Made by a program: the position numbers and the translations under genes. From the NCBI RefSeq assembly GCF_043099315.1, contig NZ_CP170746.1: 64,000 nt of DNA. One strand, written 5' to 3'. Shown one piece after another: positions 41,639-50,663 of the stretch (within the stretch, counting starts at the first letter, position 1; each line of letters opens with the position of its first letter). This stretch comes from Chlorogloeopsis fritschii (GTDB lineage Bacteria; Cyanobacteriota; Cyanobacteriia; Cyanobacteriales; Nostocaceae). The notes below the pieces were generated by a model. The model saw only the letters and a list, made by a program, of their open reading frames with translations. It was not told where the DNA came from and ran no database searches.

Positions 41639-42943
41639 CTAAAATCTTAAATCTAAAATTCTGGCAATACTAAAAATGGCAGCGCTTAGTCCAGCACTAA
41701 CAGGAACTGTCACAAGCCAAGCAGCAGCAATACCTTGAAGAGTTTTCAACTGAACAGACTGAGGGTTTTGTACCAATCCAATACCAACGACACCACCGAC
41801 AAGAGCATGAGAAGTGGAAACAGGTAGCCCCAGACGGGAGGCGAGTAGGATTGTGGTGGCGGTTGCAAGTTCAGCACAAAATCCACTACTAGGTTGCAGG
41901 GGAATAATACTTTCACCAATTGTGGCGATAACTTTTTTGCCCCAGATAGCCAAGCCAGTAACGATGCCAACACCACCTAAAATTAAAATCCAGATGGGAA
42001 TAGTAATGCCACTGATGGGTACGCTACCAGTAGTATTAATGTAAGCAATTGCTGCTAGAGGAGCGATCGCATTGCCGACATCATTAGAACCATGAGCAAA
42101 AGCAACAAAGCAAGCACTTAGTAACTGAAATTTGCCAAATAGATGTTCAATGGGATTGTTTGTGGTTGGTAGCTTATTACTCCTTTTCTCTTCCTTTATC
42201 TCTATTTGAGGCAGGCACAAGGCACTGCCCCTACTCTTATCTAACTGTCGCCAACTGTAGAGACTAAGCCCAACTGCTGCAAATCCTCCTACAAACAATG
42301 GAATGTCATGAGCAGGTATTTTTATACCTACTTCCTCAATCAAAAAATTGGCGATTGGTTGAGTAACAGATGGTAAGACAATCACGCCAAATATTCCTAG
42401 CAACATGGCGCTCAACCAGGGAATCCACTCATTTAATTGTTTCAATTGATGCGGTTGTTCTAAAATCCAGTGTTTGATTTGACTGTAGAATAAAGCAGCA
42501 ATTGTGCCGCTAATCACTGGTGTGACAATCCAGCCAAGAGTGATGAGTCCAATGGATGGCCAATCAATTGCACTGATGCCAAAAGCTACCCAACTAAATC
42601 CAGCGATCGCGCCAACTGTAGCATGAGAAGAAGAAACAGGTAAACCTCGTGAGGTGGCAATTTGCAGCCATAAACCGCAACTTACCAGCACCGTCACCAT
42701 CCCGATCGCTAACATTTGCGGCGTATCGACAAATAAGCTAGGGTTAGCAATTTCTGTGGCTAGAGTTTCCGAAACTTGATGTCCAAAAAGAACTGCACCC
42801 GTAAATTCTAATACACCAGCAATTATCAATGCCTGTTTGAGAGTAACAGCTTTGGAACCTACAGACGTTCCCATGGCGTTAGCAACGTCATTGGCACCAA
42901 GGTTAAAAGCGAGGTAGAAGGCTAGTAAGGCAAATACAATCAT
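41639..42943 (-). CDS. PiT-family inorganic phosphate transporter
   Basis: A 434-residue membrane protein of about 11-12 helices, with the duplicated PiT signature: AFNLGANDVANAMGTSVGSK near residue 12 and AHGSNDVGNAIAPLAAIAY near 283. A second conserved pair, LPVSSSHATVGAIAG near 105 and LPVSTSHALVGGVVG near 380, is the GLPVS(S/T)(S)HA repeat. PiT carriers take up phosphate with H+ or Na+ in the inner membrane. No PhoU-like accessory gene (pitA-type operon) adjoins. A CT/GA-rich short repeat (42950-43060) separates it from the next gene. Intact. Confidence 0.92.
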   Translation of the reverse strand: MIVFALLAFYLAFNLGANDVANAMGTSVGSKAVTLKQALIIAGVLEFTGAVLFGHQVSETLATEIANPSLFVDTPQMLAIGMVTVLVSCGLWLQIATSRGLPVSSSHATVGAIAGFSWVAFGISAIDWPSIGLITLGWIVTPVISGTIAALFYSQIKHWILEQPHQLKQLNEWIPWLSAMLLGIFGVIVLPSVTQPIANFLIEEVGIKIPAHDIPLFVGGFAAVGLSLYSWRQLDKSRGSALCLPQIEIKEEKRSNKLPTTNNPIEHLFGKFQLLSACFVAFAHGSNDVGNAIAPLAAIAYINTTGSVPISGITIPIWILILGGVGIVTGLAIWGKKVIATIGESIIPLQPSSGFCAELATATTILLASRLGLPVSTSHALVGGVVGIGLVQNPQSVQLKTLQGIAAAWLVTVPVSAGLSAAIFSIARILDLRF

Positions 42944-43061
42944 AGGGGCTAGGGGCTAGTAAGAGGACAAGGAGTAGGGGAGACAAGGGGAGAAGACGTG
43001 AGTCACAATCCTTCCCCTTGTCCCCGCGTCTCTTCCCAATCCCCGATCCCCAATACCTAGA

Positions 43062-44111
43062 TTATTGTGGATAAATCAAAATCTTGTACGTATCTGGCGT
43101 AGGTGCGATCGCTTGTTCTACAGCTTGAGATAAATCTTTTAATGGATAGCGATCGCTAATTAATGCTTGCACGTCAATGCGGCGATTAAAAACAATATCT
43201 GCCGAGAGACTTTGCAGGCGGTAGGATGAACTGTAACTGCCCATTAAGTCAATTTCTCGACGGTAGAGGATATTTGGATTCAGAGGAATTTCCATTTCAT
43301 CGGGAAACTCGGCAAAAAAGAGGATTTTACCGCCTTTGCGAGTGCAATCTAGGGCTTGGAAGAAAGCTTTTTCGCTAGGTACGGCAAGCAGAGTCACATC
43401 TACACCCATACCATTAGTGAGTGCTTTAATTTTATTTGGTAAATCGGCATCACGAGCATCAAACGCCGCTTCTGCACCTACAGCCAAAGCTTTGTCAATT
43501 CGCGAGGGTAGTAAATCGGTAGCGATCGCTTTCGCCCCAAAATACTTCACCAACATCACAAACATTAACCCAATTGGCCCCGCCCCAGTAATTAAAACAG
43601 TTTGTCCAGGTGCAATTTGAGCTTTTTTCACTGCCTTGAGACAGCAATTAGTTGGTTCAACAAAGCTTGCCTCTTCAAAACTGATATGATCGGGGATGGG
43701 AATTAGCCCACCATTGCGGACAATATGGCCGGGAACCTTCACATAATCGGCAAAACCGCCCCCACTGGGTGCAAATCCTGCTGTTGTGCAGATATTTTTA
43801 TAGGTATCGCACATCGAGAAATTGTCATTTAGGCAGTAATCGCAACGCATACAGGGGATGTGGTGCATCACCGCTACTCGTTGCCCAACTTGCCAATTTT
43901 TTACCTCTGTGCCTACCGCTGCAATGGTTCCCGCAGTTTCATGTCCAAAGATGCGCGGTGGTTCATATAAGGGATAACGAATTTTTTTAATATCCGACTG
44001 ACACAATCCCACAACCCGCACCTGTACCAGCACTTCATCTGCTTGGAGTGTGGGTTCGGGGATATCTTCGTAAGAAAGTTGATTGACGCCTCTAAATACC
44101 TGTGCTTTCAC
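43062..44111 (-). CDS. zinc-dependent medium-chain alcohol dehydrogenase
   Basis: A 349-residue MDR enzyme. Catalytic zinc ligands are near GLCQSDIKKI (Cys37) and FGHETAG (His/Glu 55-56). The structural zinc lobe has four cysteines, CMRCDYCLNDNFSMC (residues 86-100). The Rossmann fold is VLITGAGPIGLMFVML near residue 169. Sequence style resembles sorbitol/threonine/galactitol dehydrogenases that use NAD(P). Substrate cannot be fixed. Cytoplasmic; monocistronic. Intact. Confidence 0.85.
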   Translation of the reverse strand: MKAQVFRGVNQLSYEDIPEPTLQADEVLVQVRVVGLCQSDIKKIRYPLYEPPRIFGHETAGTIAAVGTEVKNWQVGQRVAVMHHIPCMRCDYCLNDNFSMCDTYKNICTTAGFAPSGGGFADYVKVPGHIVRNGGLIPIPDHISFEEASFVEPTNCCLKAVKKAQIAPGQTVLITGAGPIGLMFVMLVKYFGAKAIATDLLPSRIDKALAVGAEAAFDARDADLPNKIKALTNGMGVDVTLLAVPSEKAFFQALDCTRKGGKILFFAEFPDEMEIPLNPNILYRREIDLMGSYSSSYRLQSLSADIVFNRRIDVQALISDRYPLKDLSQAVEQAIAPTPDTYKILIYPQ

Positions 44112-44457
44112 GTTGATCTCTCACCGCTCAACGATCTTAGATTTAACACTAGAGGCGTTATTTAAGCTATGAATTTTGAAATTTTTGTTTGTAATGCTGG
44201 TCTAACACCACAGAGAAGGGTTGCTTGTATAGAAGTCAGCATTGAGTGGATATGGCTGCGGTTGCCTACTTCCCATCAGTGAGGCGATCGCAGCAGACTA
44301 ACACTTGTCTAGAGTAAAGTAAAGTATCTTACACCCACTGTTGCTTAGTACTTATATATACTTATATATCAAGTAGCATAATATCTCATCACATCTTATG
44401 CTTTGTTAAATCAGGCATAATAGAGTTCAGATATTAGCTTCTACTGGAGTAGTTTTC
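44112..44457. other. 346-bp divergent intergenic region
   Basis: Contains a tandem ACTTATATAT/ACTTATATATC at about 44350-44371 and a HIP1 site. It presumably carries promoters for the dehydrogenase and the DUF433 gene. Nothing else seen. Confidence 0.5.
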
Positions 44458-44841
44458 ATGTCCCTGCAAGAGCTTAAAGAGCAAGCCTGTAAGCTCTCTG
44501 TGAGCGATCGCCTCACCCTTATTAGTGCCATCATTCAATCTCTGCAAGACACATCCCAAACTGAGGATTGGCAGTATCTAGTAGCTCGTCCTCACCCTTG
44601 GCGCAAACAGCTTTATATAAAAGGGCGTAAACTACTTGCCTCAACTGTTTGGCAAGATATGATTGCTAATCAGATGTCGCCAGAGCAGGCAGCCGAAAAT
44701 TGGGATTTGCCACTATCTGCTATCCACGAGACAATTCGTTACTGTGAGAGTCACCAGGAACTACTGAAACTAGAAGCTGACGAAGAACACTATCGCTTGG
44801 AGGAAAAAGGAGTTTCACTTGAGTCTACGAATGCTGCTTGA
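44458..44841 (+). CDS. DUF433-domain antitoxin-like protein
   Basis: A 127-residue protein. The N-terminal part (LKEQACKLSVSDRLTLISAI) is the short helical domain common at the start of cyanobacterial antitoxin-type proteins. The C-terminal DUF433 domain is a small helix-turn-helix (LLASTVWQDMIANQMSPEQA then AAENWDLPLSAIHETIRYCE). Its 3' end overlaps the DUF5615 gene by 11 bp, the normal arrangement of DUF433/DUF5615 modules. It probably binds DNA to repress the pair and neutralises the toxin. A 47-bp piece of it (44500-44546) is repeated after the toxin gene. Confidence 0.85.
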   Translation: MSLQELKEQACKLSVSDRLTLISAIIQSLQDTSQTEDWQYLVARPHPWRKQLYIKGRKLLASTVWQDMIANQMSPEQAAENWDLPLSAIHETIRYCESHQELLKLEADEEHYRLEEKGVSLESTNAA

Positions 44842-45178
44842 TGAGGATTCTCAAGCGAAGTATTTGGTCTATCTTCTTCAGGCAGCAGAACATGATGTAA
44901 TCACAGTTAATGCAGTAGGCTTGATGAATCGTTCAGACTCAGTCGTGCTTGATTATGCTAGACAAGACGGGCGAGTGCTGCTTACTCGCAACTGTGATGA
45001 TTTTCAGGAACTACATCAAGCAAACCCAGTCCATCCAGGAATTTTGGCAGTTTATCAAGATTCAGATACATCTAAGAATATGAGTTATCAGGCAATTGTG
45101 AAAGCAATTGCGAATCTAGAAACATCAGGCTATACACTTAAAAATCAATTTGTTATTCTCAACCAGTGGAAATACTGA
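44831..45178 (+). CDS. DUF5615 PIN-like toxin
   Basis: A 115-residue protein from the ATG at 44831, overlapping the antitoxin end. MLLDEDSQAKYLVYLLQAA carries the acidic LDE(D) site. LDYARQDGRVLLTRNCDDF holds the later acidic residues of the PIN-like fold. DUF5615 proteins are predicted single-strand RNases. It is complete, unlike the remnants at 32385 and 54874. It is likely the effector of the module; target unknown. Confidence 0.85.
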   Translation: MLLDEDSQAKYLVYLLQAAEHDVITVNAVGLMNRSDSVVLDYARQDGRVLLTRNCDDFQELHQANPVHPGILAVYQDSDTSKNMSYQAIVKAIANLETSGYTLKNQFVILNQWKY

Positions 45179-45197
45179 CAGATTAAGATATATCATA

Positions 45198-45244
45198 GTG
45201 AGCGATCGCCTCACCCTTATTAGTGCCATCATTCAATCTCTGCA
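45198..45244 (+). repeat. 47-bp exact copy of part of the DUF433 gene
   Basis: 45198-45244 is identical to 44500-44546 inside the antitoxin gene (starts GTGAGCGATCGCCTCACCCT, ends AATCTCTGCA). The copy begins 20 bp after the toxin stop, so it is either a partial duplication or the scar of an ancestral tandem module. Confidence 0.85.
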
Positions 45245-45299
45245 CGTCCGGTGGAAGCATTAATTATTTACCGTTTGAAATAATATAGACAAATAACCC

Positions 45300-45560
45300 C
45301 TACAATTTGTCATAATCCTCTGGTTCTACATCAGGAACTTTATTTAAAACTTGCTGAAATTTATCCCAACTAACGCGTTTTGCTTTTTCTTCTATACAAT
45401 TTTTAGTCATCCATGCTGAAACTTGTGCTGATAAGGCGGTAGAAACATTTAACTGCCAGTGTGAATCGTTAAGTATTGTTAACAATTTATAGGATGCGCC
45501 ACGACTGGAGCGTAGAGCGGCTAGTAGTACGTTGGTATCTAGTACAATGTGATATGGCAT
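45300..45560 (-). pseudogene. truncated PIN-domain toxin joined to an antitoxin-like tail
   Basis: From the ATG at 45560: MPYHIVLDTNVLLAALRSSRGASYKLLTIL... is the N-terminal ~45 residues of the COG1569 PIN toxin family (LDTN active Asp). Those proteins run to about 140 residues with more acidic residues later, which are absent here. After NVSTALSA the reading frame continues as AWMTKNCIEE...FQQVLNKVPDVEPEDYDKL, which looks like the end of a small antitoxin. The result is an 86-residue chimera, probably inactive as an RNase. Confidence 0.55.
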
Positions 45561-45596
45561 TGCCATCGATAATGCACACTTTAAAGGTTTTGGCAA

Positions 45597-45973
45597 CTGC
45601 TAGAGCGATCGCGTCAGGGTTTACGTTACCTGAGTGAAGGTTCTCGTCTTGAAGTTATTCACAAAGCCAACCACAGTTTCCTAGATTGTATTGAGCGGTA
45701 ATTTATCTCATTCAAGCTTGGCTCATCGAAAACTTGCCCCACTCCATCATCATTGAGAAATAATTTAGATCGCAACTGATAATAACGTTGATGTGAAAAA
45801 CTAATTAGATGTAGAAGCGTAAATCAGCAGTCGTCAGTCACGATCGCATTTGGGCAATACTTAAAAAGACAATGTTACAATAAATACAACCATAAATTAA
45901 TTGTGCTTGACTTTAATTGTACGTCAAGGTACTTAGAAATTTTGATATAAACTTGTCCGACAAAGAAACTAGT
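45597..45973. other. 377-bp region with a small open frame remnant
   Basis: 45623-45712 encodes GLRYLSEGSRLEVIHKANHS followed by FLDCIER and a stop on the plus strand. That looks like the end of a lost gene, but I cannot name the family. The rest is AT-rich upstream space of the HD-domain gene. Confidence 0.35.
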
Positions 45974-46849
45974 ATGTTTAATGCCACGGAAATATTAATA
46001 GATGCTTTTGTCAAGCAAATTCGAGAAGGCTACTACCGTACTTACGGCTGTTTCAAAAGTGATTATCAAGACATTATTGCTTGGGCGGGCAACATGGCTT
46101 TAGAAAATATAGCCAATAGTGACGCTCTGTATCATAATGTAGAACACTCGATTCTTGTCACCTTGGTTGGACAAGAGATGTTACGTGGTAAACACATTCG
46201 GGAGGGAGGAGTTTCCAGCGAAGACTGGTTGCATTTTATGATTTCCCTGGTGTGCCATGATATTGGCTATGTTAAAGGTGTGTGCCGTCAAGATCGAGAG
46301 CTAGAAGGCTTGTATGCTACAGGTAAAGACAGCATTATGATTCATTTGGCTCCAGGAGCTTCTGATGCTAGTTTGACACCGTATCATGTAGATAGGGCAA
46401 AACTTTTTATTAATGAACGCTTTGGCGGTCACAAACTGATAGATTCTGAAGTAATTAAAAGCAATATAGAATTGACTCGTTTTCCAGTACCAGCAGCCGA
46501 CGATCATCAAGGTACTGATAGCTATGCAAGTTTGGTGCGTGCTGCTGACTTGATTGGGCAATTAAGCGATCCTCGCTATTTAAAGAAAATTACTTCTTTG
46601 TTCTACGAGTTTGAAGAAACGGGAATGAATAAAGTTTTGGGGTACCAAACACCCGCTGATTTACGCAAAAACTACGCCAAGTTCTATTGGAATGTAGTTT
46701 ATCCGTATATCCAAGATGGATTGCGCTATTTATCTTTGACGCAACAAGGAAAACAATTTATTGCCAATCTTTACTCGAATGTATTTGTTGTGGAACATGA
46801 AATGCCTCAAGAAGACAAGTTGTATTTAGTTGAGCAACTACATGCTTAA
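45974..46849 (+). CDS. HD-domain metal-dependent hydrolase
   Basis: A 291-residue protein from the ATG at 45974 (earlier in-frame codons add an unlikely 19 residues). The HD signature is spread over YHNVEHSILV near residue 57, MISLVCHDIGYV near 92 (His-Asp pair) and RAADLIGQLSDPRY near 190. The extra Asp/His in PAADDHQGTDSY suggests a second metal ligand set. It belongs to a cyanobacterial HD-domain metalloprotein family (Npun_R2479 type, as I recall). Such folds hydrolyse phosphates of nucleotides or second messengers. The substrate is not known. Cytoplasmic. Confidence 0.8.
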   Translation: MFNATEILIDAFVKQIREGYYRTYGCFKSDYQDIIAWAGNMALENIANSDALYHNVEHSILVTLVGQEMLRGKHIREGGVSSEDWLHFMISLVCHDIGYVKGVCRQDRELEGLYATGKDSIMIHLAPGASDASLTPYHVDRAKLFINERFGGHKLIDSEVIKSNIELTRFPVPAADDHQGTDSYASLVRAADLIGQLSDPRYLKKITSLFYEFEETGMNKVLGYQTPADLRKNYAKFYWNVVYPYIQDGLRYLSLTQQGKQFIANLYSNVFVVEHEMPQEDKLYLVEQLHA

Positions 46850-46904
46850 TATAGTAGTCATTAGTCATTGATTTCGGACAGACGACAAAGGACAAATAAC
46901 AACT

Positions 46905-48020
46905 ATGAATTGGTGGCAAAGACTAAAGAAAAATCCTTTGGCGCAATTTGGAGCAATTTTACTAATAGTCTTCTATGCGGTAGTAATTGCAGCTGATTTC
47001 GTCGCTCCTTACGATCCTTATGCCTCACAACCAAACGGTTCGCTACTGCCACCCACCACAATTCACTGGTTTTCAAACTCTGGGCAGTTTATTGGCCCTC
47101 ATGTTTATCCGACAATTCAGGGAGAGACAAATTTAGAAACAGGCGATCGCGAACTGATTGTAGACAAAACCAAGCCCTCTCCAGTACGGCTATTTGTTCA
47201 AGGTGCTGAATACCGTCTGTTTCAGTTAAATTTGCCACTGCCACCAAATTGGGATGAAGTAACTATCATCCCTGGCATTCCCTTAAATTGGCATTTGTTT
47301 GGCACCACTAATCAAACAAAAATCAATATTTTGGGTACTGACGATCAAGGGCGCGATCAGTTTAGTCGTCTAGTACACGGTGGTAGGATTAGTTTGTTTA
47401 TTGGGATTGTGGGAGTTGCTTTAACTTTTCCCTTAGGAATGATTGTTGGTGGAATTTCTGGCTATTTTGGAGGCTGGGTTGATAGTATCACCATGCGTTT
47501 GGCTGAAGTATTAATGACTTTTCCCAGCATTTATCTTTTGGTAACTTTGGGCGCTGTTTTACCAGCAGGGCTTTCTAGTACTGAACGCTTTGTGCTAATT
47601 GTGTTTATTACATCGTTTATTAGTTGGGCTGGTTTAGCACGAGTCATCCGCGGACAGGTACTATCCATCAAAGAGCGAGAATTTGTGCAAGCTGCACAAG
47701 CAATGGGCGGAAAACCACTCTATATTATTATTCGCCACATCTTACCCCAAACTGCTACCTACATAATTATCTCTGCAACCCTTGCTGTTCCTGGTTTTAT
47801 CGGTGCAGAAGCAGTACTTAGTTTGATTGGTTTGGGAATTCAACAACCAGATCCATCGTGGGGCAATATGTTATCACTAGCAACTAATGCTTCAATTTTG
47901 GTATTGCAACCTTGGTTAATCTGGCCACCAGCCTTAGTAATTATCCTAACAGTGTTGGCATTCAACTTACTAGGCGATGGACTCAGAGATGCACTCGATC
48001 CGCGCAGCTTGCAAAAGTAG
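46905..48020 (+). CDS. DppC/OppC-type ABC transporter permease (orphan)
   Basis: A 371-residue protein. Helix 1 (about 15-35) is followed by a long extracytoplasmic insert, then the BPD-transp-1 domain. There LGTDDQGRDQFSRLVHGGRI near residue 145 and the EAA loop AAQAMGGKPLYIIIRHILPQ near 265-285 mark the ATPase contact. At least five helices follow. DppC-type permeases import peptides or nickel with a DppB partner, two ATPases and a binding protein. None of these is nearby, so it must pair with genes elsewhere. 55 bp after the HD-domain gene, possibly one transcript. Confidence 0.88.
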   Translation: MNWWQRLKKNPLAQFGAILLIVFYAVVIAADFVAPYDPYASQPNGSLLPPTTIHWFSNSGQFIGPHVYPTIQGETNLETGDRELIVDKTKPSPVRLFVQGAEYRLFQLNLPLPPNWDEVTIIPGIPLNWHLFGTTNQTKINILGTDDQGRDQFSRLVHGGRISLFIGIVGVALTFPLGMIVGGISGYFGGWVDSITMRLAEVLMTFPSIYLLVTLGAVLPAGLSSTERFVLIVFITSFISWAGLARVIRGQVLSIKEREFVQAAQAMGGKPLYIIIRHILPQTATYIIISATLAVPGFIGAEAVLSLIGLGIQQPDPSWGNMLSLATNASILVLQPWLIWPPALVIILTVLAFNLLGDGLRDALDPRSLQK

Positions 48021-48030
48021 AAAATTTAAG

Positions 48031-48135
48031 ACAAGCAAAAATCATATTTTAGAAATCGACCACAGATAAACACAGATACACACGGATAATTTATCTGTGT
48101 TCATCTGTGTCCATCTGTGGTCGTTATCATAAAAA
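48031..48135. mobile_element. MITE-like element, copy 2 (uninterrupted)
   Basis: AGCAAAAATCATATTTTAGA...CCATCTGTGGTCGTTATCAT. It matches both arms of copy 1 with the body directly joined, so it shows what copy 1 looked like before the palindrome cluster entered. The body is an inverted repeat (ACCACAGAT.../ATCTGTGGT). Confidence 0.7.
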
Positions 48136-48142
48136 TATCTTT

Positions 48143-48174
48143 TTGTAGAGACGTGCCATGGCACGTCTCTACAA
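48143..48174. repeat. 32-bp perfect palindrome (GTAGAGACGTGCC/GGCACGTCTCTAC)
   Basis: Perfect dyad with centre at CCATGG. It resembles the GTAGAGACGTTCC palindrome family I recall as common in Nostoc. It separates the orphan permease from the convergent symporter and can form a strong hairpin in either transcript. Confidence 0.8.
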
Positions 48175-48197
48175 TATTCCCCTACATCCTTGTGGTA

Positions 48198-49880
48198 TCA
48201 GTTTTCAAATGTTGCTACAGCTTGTTTGTCTTCAAGATCGGGGGTACGTAAATTTTCCACCAATGCCTGAATTTCTACTGGTGGTGGTGCGCTCAGGCGC
48301 GAAACTACCCAAGTGACAATCAAATTAATAATCGCCCCCAGCGTGCCAATGCCTTCTGCGGATACTCCAAAGAACCAAGCTGGCATACCTACAAACTTGA
48401 CGCCGATAATATAAATGCTTGTGAAAATTAAACCTGTTAACATCCCGGCGATCGCTCCAGTAGAGTTGGTACGCTTGTCGAAAATACCGAGGATAATTGC
48501 TGGAAAGAAGCTAGAAGCAGCTAAACCAAAGGCAAAAGCTACCACTTCACCCACAAACCCAGGCGGGTTGACGCCAAAGTACCCAGCCGCAACTAACGAT
48601 AAACCAACCATCACGCGCCCGACAAACACCCGTTTTTGCTCTGATGCTTGCGGATCGACAATACGATAGTAGACATCGTGGGCAATGGAACTTGATATTA
48701 CCAGTAATAATCCCGATGCCGTGGACAAAGCAGCAGCCAAGCCACCTGCAGCTACCAAAGCTATTACCCAAGGTGCAAGTTTAGCTATTTCTGGGGTAGC
48801 AAGAACGATGATATCTCGGTCAATTGTAATTTCGTTGGTGTCTTTGCTGGGAGTTAGCTGCAAACGCCCGTCACCGTTTTTATCTTCAAAGGCTAGCAGT
48901 TTAGTGTTTTCCCACTTGTTTACCCAGTCTAGCTGTTGCACTTCTGCAATCGTGTGATTGTGCAGCGATGTAATTAAGTTGTAGCGGGCAAACATGGAAA
49001 GGGCAGGAGCAGTTGTATATAAAATTGCAATGAATAATAGTGCCCAACCAGCGGAAAAACGAGCGGAACGTACACTAGGTACTGTGTAAAAACGTACAAT
49101 AACATGAGGTAAACCAGCAGTGCCGATCATTAGTGCTAAGGTGATGAACAGCACATCAATCATTGGTTTGTTGACAAAGGCCTGGGTATACTCCTTAAAT
49201 CCCAAGTCAACTTGGATTTGATTGAGCTTGTCAGCGATGTCACTAAAGGTAAATGCCAATTGGGGAATGGGGTTACCTGTCAGCAATACAGCGAGGGCGA
49301 TCGCCGGGATCAAGTAGGCAACGATTAAGATACAGTACTGTGCTACTTGCGTCCAGGTAATGCCTTTCATACCACCCAAGACTGCAAAAAAGCCAACAAT
49401 CACCATCCCAATGACTACACCGGTATTAATATCAACTTGCAGAAAGCGGCTAAAAACAATTCCTACCCCCCGCATTTGCCCGGCTACATAAGTCAGAGAA
49501 ACAAAAATAGCGGCAATTACAGCTACCAAGCGGGCGAGATTAGAGTAATAGCGATCGCCGACAAAGTCTGGAACTGTGTACTTACCAAACTTGCGTAAGT
49601 AAGGAGCTAGCAGTAATGCCAGCAGCACATAGCCACCAGTCCAACCCATCAGGTAAATTGAACCGTCATAGCCCATAAAAGAAATCAGCCCCGCCATCGA
49701 AATAAACGAGGCGGCAGACATCCAGTCAGCGGCAGTAGCAGCACCGTTGGCAATTGAGGGAACCCCTCGTTCTGCTACAAAAAAACCTTCACTATCTTTG
49801 ACTCGCGATCGCCAGCCTATGTAAAGGTAAATTAAAAAAGATAACCCTACTATTACAATTGTCCAAAGTTCTACTGACAC
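48198..49880 (-). CDS. sodium:solute symporter, ActP-like
   Basis: A 560-residue SSF-family carrier with about 13 helices. N-terminal WRSRVKDSEGFFVAERGVPS and AATAADWMSAASFISMAGLI, and ASGLLLVISSSIAHDVYYRI near residue 390, are the SSF/acetate-permease signatures. Upstream DUF4212 is its usual partner. Between helices, near residues 325-355, an insert reads LAFEDKNGDGRLQLTPSK. That is EF-hand-like (D.N.DG.L) and not part of most SSF proteins. The substrate is probably acetate or another short acid; Na+ coupling is inferred from the family. Confidence 0.9.
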   Translation of the reverse strand: MSVELWTIVIVGLSFLIYLYIGWRSRVKDSEGFFVAERGVPSIANGAATAADWMSAASFISMAGLISFMGYDGSIYLMGWTGGYVLLALLLAPYLRKFGKYTVPDFVGDRYYSNLARLVAVIAAIFVSLTYVAGQMRGVGIVFSRFLQVDINTGVVIGMVIVGFFAVLGGMKGITWTQVAQYCILIVAYLIPAIALAVLLTGNPIPQLAFTFSDIADKLNQIQVDLGFKEYTQAFVNKPMIDVLFITLALMIGTAGLPHVIVRFYTVPSVRSARFSAGWALLFIAILYTTAPALSMFARYNLITSLHNHTIAEVQQLDWVNKWENTKLLAFEDKNGDGRLQLTPSKDTNEITIDRDIIVLATPEIAKLAPWVIALVAAGGLAAALSTASGLLLVISSSIAHDVYYRIVDPQASEQKRVFVGRVMVGLSLVAAGYFGVNPPGFVGEVVAFAFGLAASSFFPAIILGIFDKRTNSTGAIAGMLTGLIFTSIYIIGVKFVGMPAWFFGVSAEGIGTLGAIINLIVTWVVSRLSAPPPVEIQALVENLRTPDLEDKQAVATFEN

Positions 49881-49889
49881 AGCCTTTCC

Positions 49890-50144
49890 TCACTTCTTGT
49901 GATTATATTTGCGATCTAACTTATCCATTTGAAAGGCATAGGTAAAAATCAGCCCTACAAATATCAAAATTGAACCCTGCTGCGCCATCCAAAAACCCAA
50001 AGGTACGCCAAAAAAACGTACTGCGTTCAACGGTTGTACCAGCAAAATACTAAAAACGAGGGAAACTAGTGCCCAGATTATTAAAAGATTGCGAATTAAA
50101 GTTGTATTGGCACGCCAATAAGAACGATACTGATGCTTATCCAT
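49890..50144 (-). CDS. DUF4212 membrane subunit
   Basis: An 84-residue protein with two membrane helices. YWRANTTLIRNLLIIWALVS near residue 7 and RFFGVPLGFWMAQQGSILIF near 46 are the DUF4212 consensus. It sits 9 bp upstream of the symporter, the standard ActP-DUF4212 operon. DUF4212 proteins are thought to be small accessory subunits of the symporter. Intact. Confidence 0.9.
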   Translation of the reverse strand: MDKHQYRSYWRANTTLIRNLLIIWALVSLVFSILLVQPLNAVRFFGVPLGFWMAQQGSILIFVGLIFTYAFQMDKLDRKYNHKK

Positions 50145-50293
50145 GATTTTTTAAGTCAATGCATCAAAAACAAAAATAGTATCAAGAAGTCATAATTCTA
50201 CTGGAAATTTCTAAAATTCTAAATGTTATTTACATAATTTTAATAAAAGTTGCAAAATCCATTATTTGGCTACGTAAACTTATATTTAGCAGA

Positions 50294-50629
50294 TTGGTTA
50301 TATTCCATATTGAAGTGCGCGATCGCATGAAAGATATCATTATTACCAACGGCGAGAATGTCTCCAGTATTGAAGTCGAGCAATGTCTTTATCGCCACGA
50401 AGCAGTATTAGAGTGTGCGGTTATTGGCATTCCTCATCCCAAGCGAGGAGAAGTTGCTAAAGCCTTTGTGACTTTAAAAGAAGGAGCAAACGTTTCCGCA
50501 GATGAATTAATTCATTTTTGCCGCAGTCAAATAGCAGCTTTTAAATGTCCTACTGCTGTGGAATTTTGTTCTTTACCTAAAACTAGCACTGGTAAAATTC
50601 AAAAGTATCTTTTGCGTGCTAAAGAGTAG
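50294..50629 (+). pseudogene. C-terminal fragment of an acyl-CoA synthetase
   Basis: The 111 residues contain the last domain of AMP-forming ligases. They hold the hinge/core DRMKDIIITNGENVSSIEVE (normally near residue ~420 of ~530) and the lysine motif LPKTSTGKIQKYLLR. The AMP-binding N-terminal domain is absent, and the sequence before 50294 is not coding. It is a remnant of a complete ligase and cannot adenylate substrates by itself. A complete AMP-ligase lies on the opposite strand at 52086. Confidence 0.75.
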
Positions 50630-50663
50630 GCTGGTTATGACAAGAAAATTCAAGGAAGTTAAT

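Noticed and set aside
46301..46561. Minus-strand 86-codon frame inside the HD gene
   Set aside because: It is a shadow of the HD-domain coding sequence.
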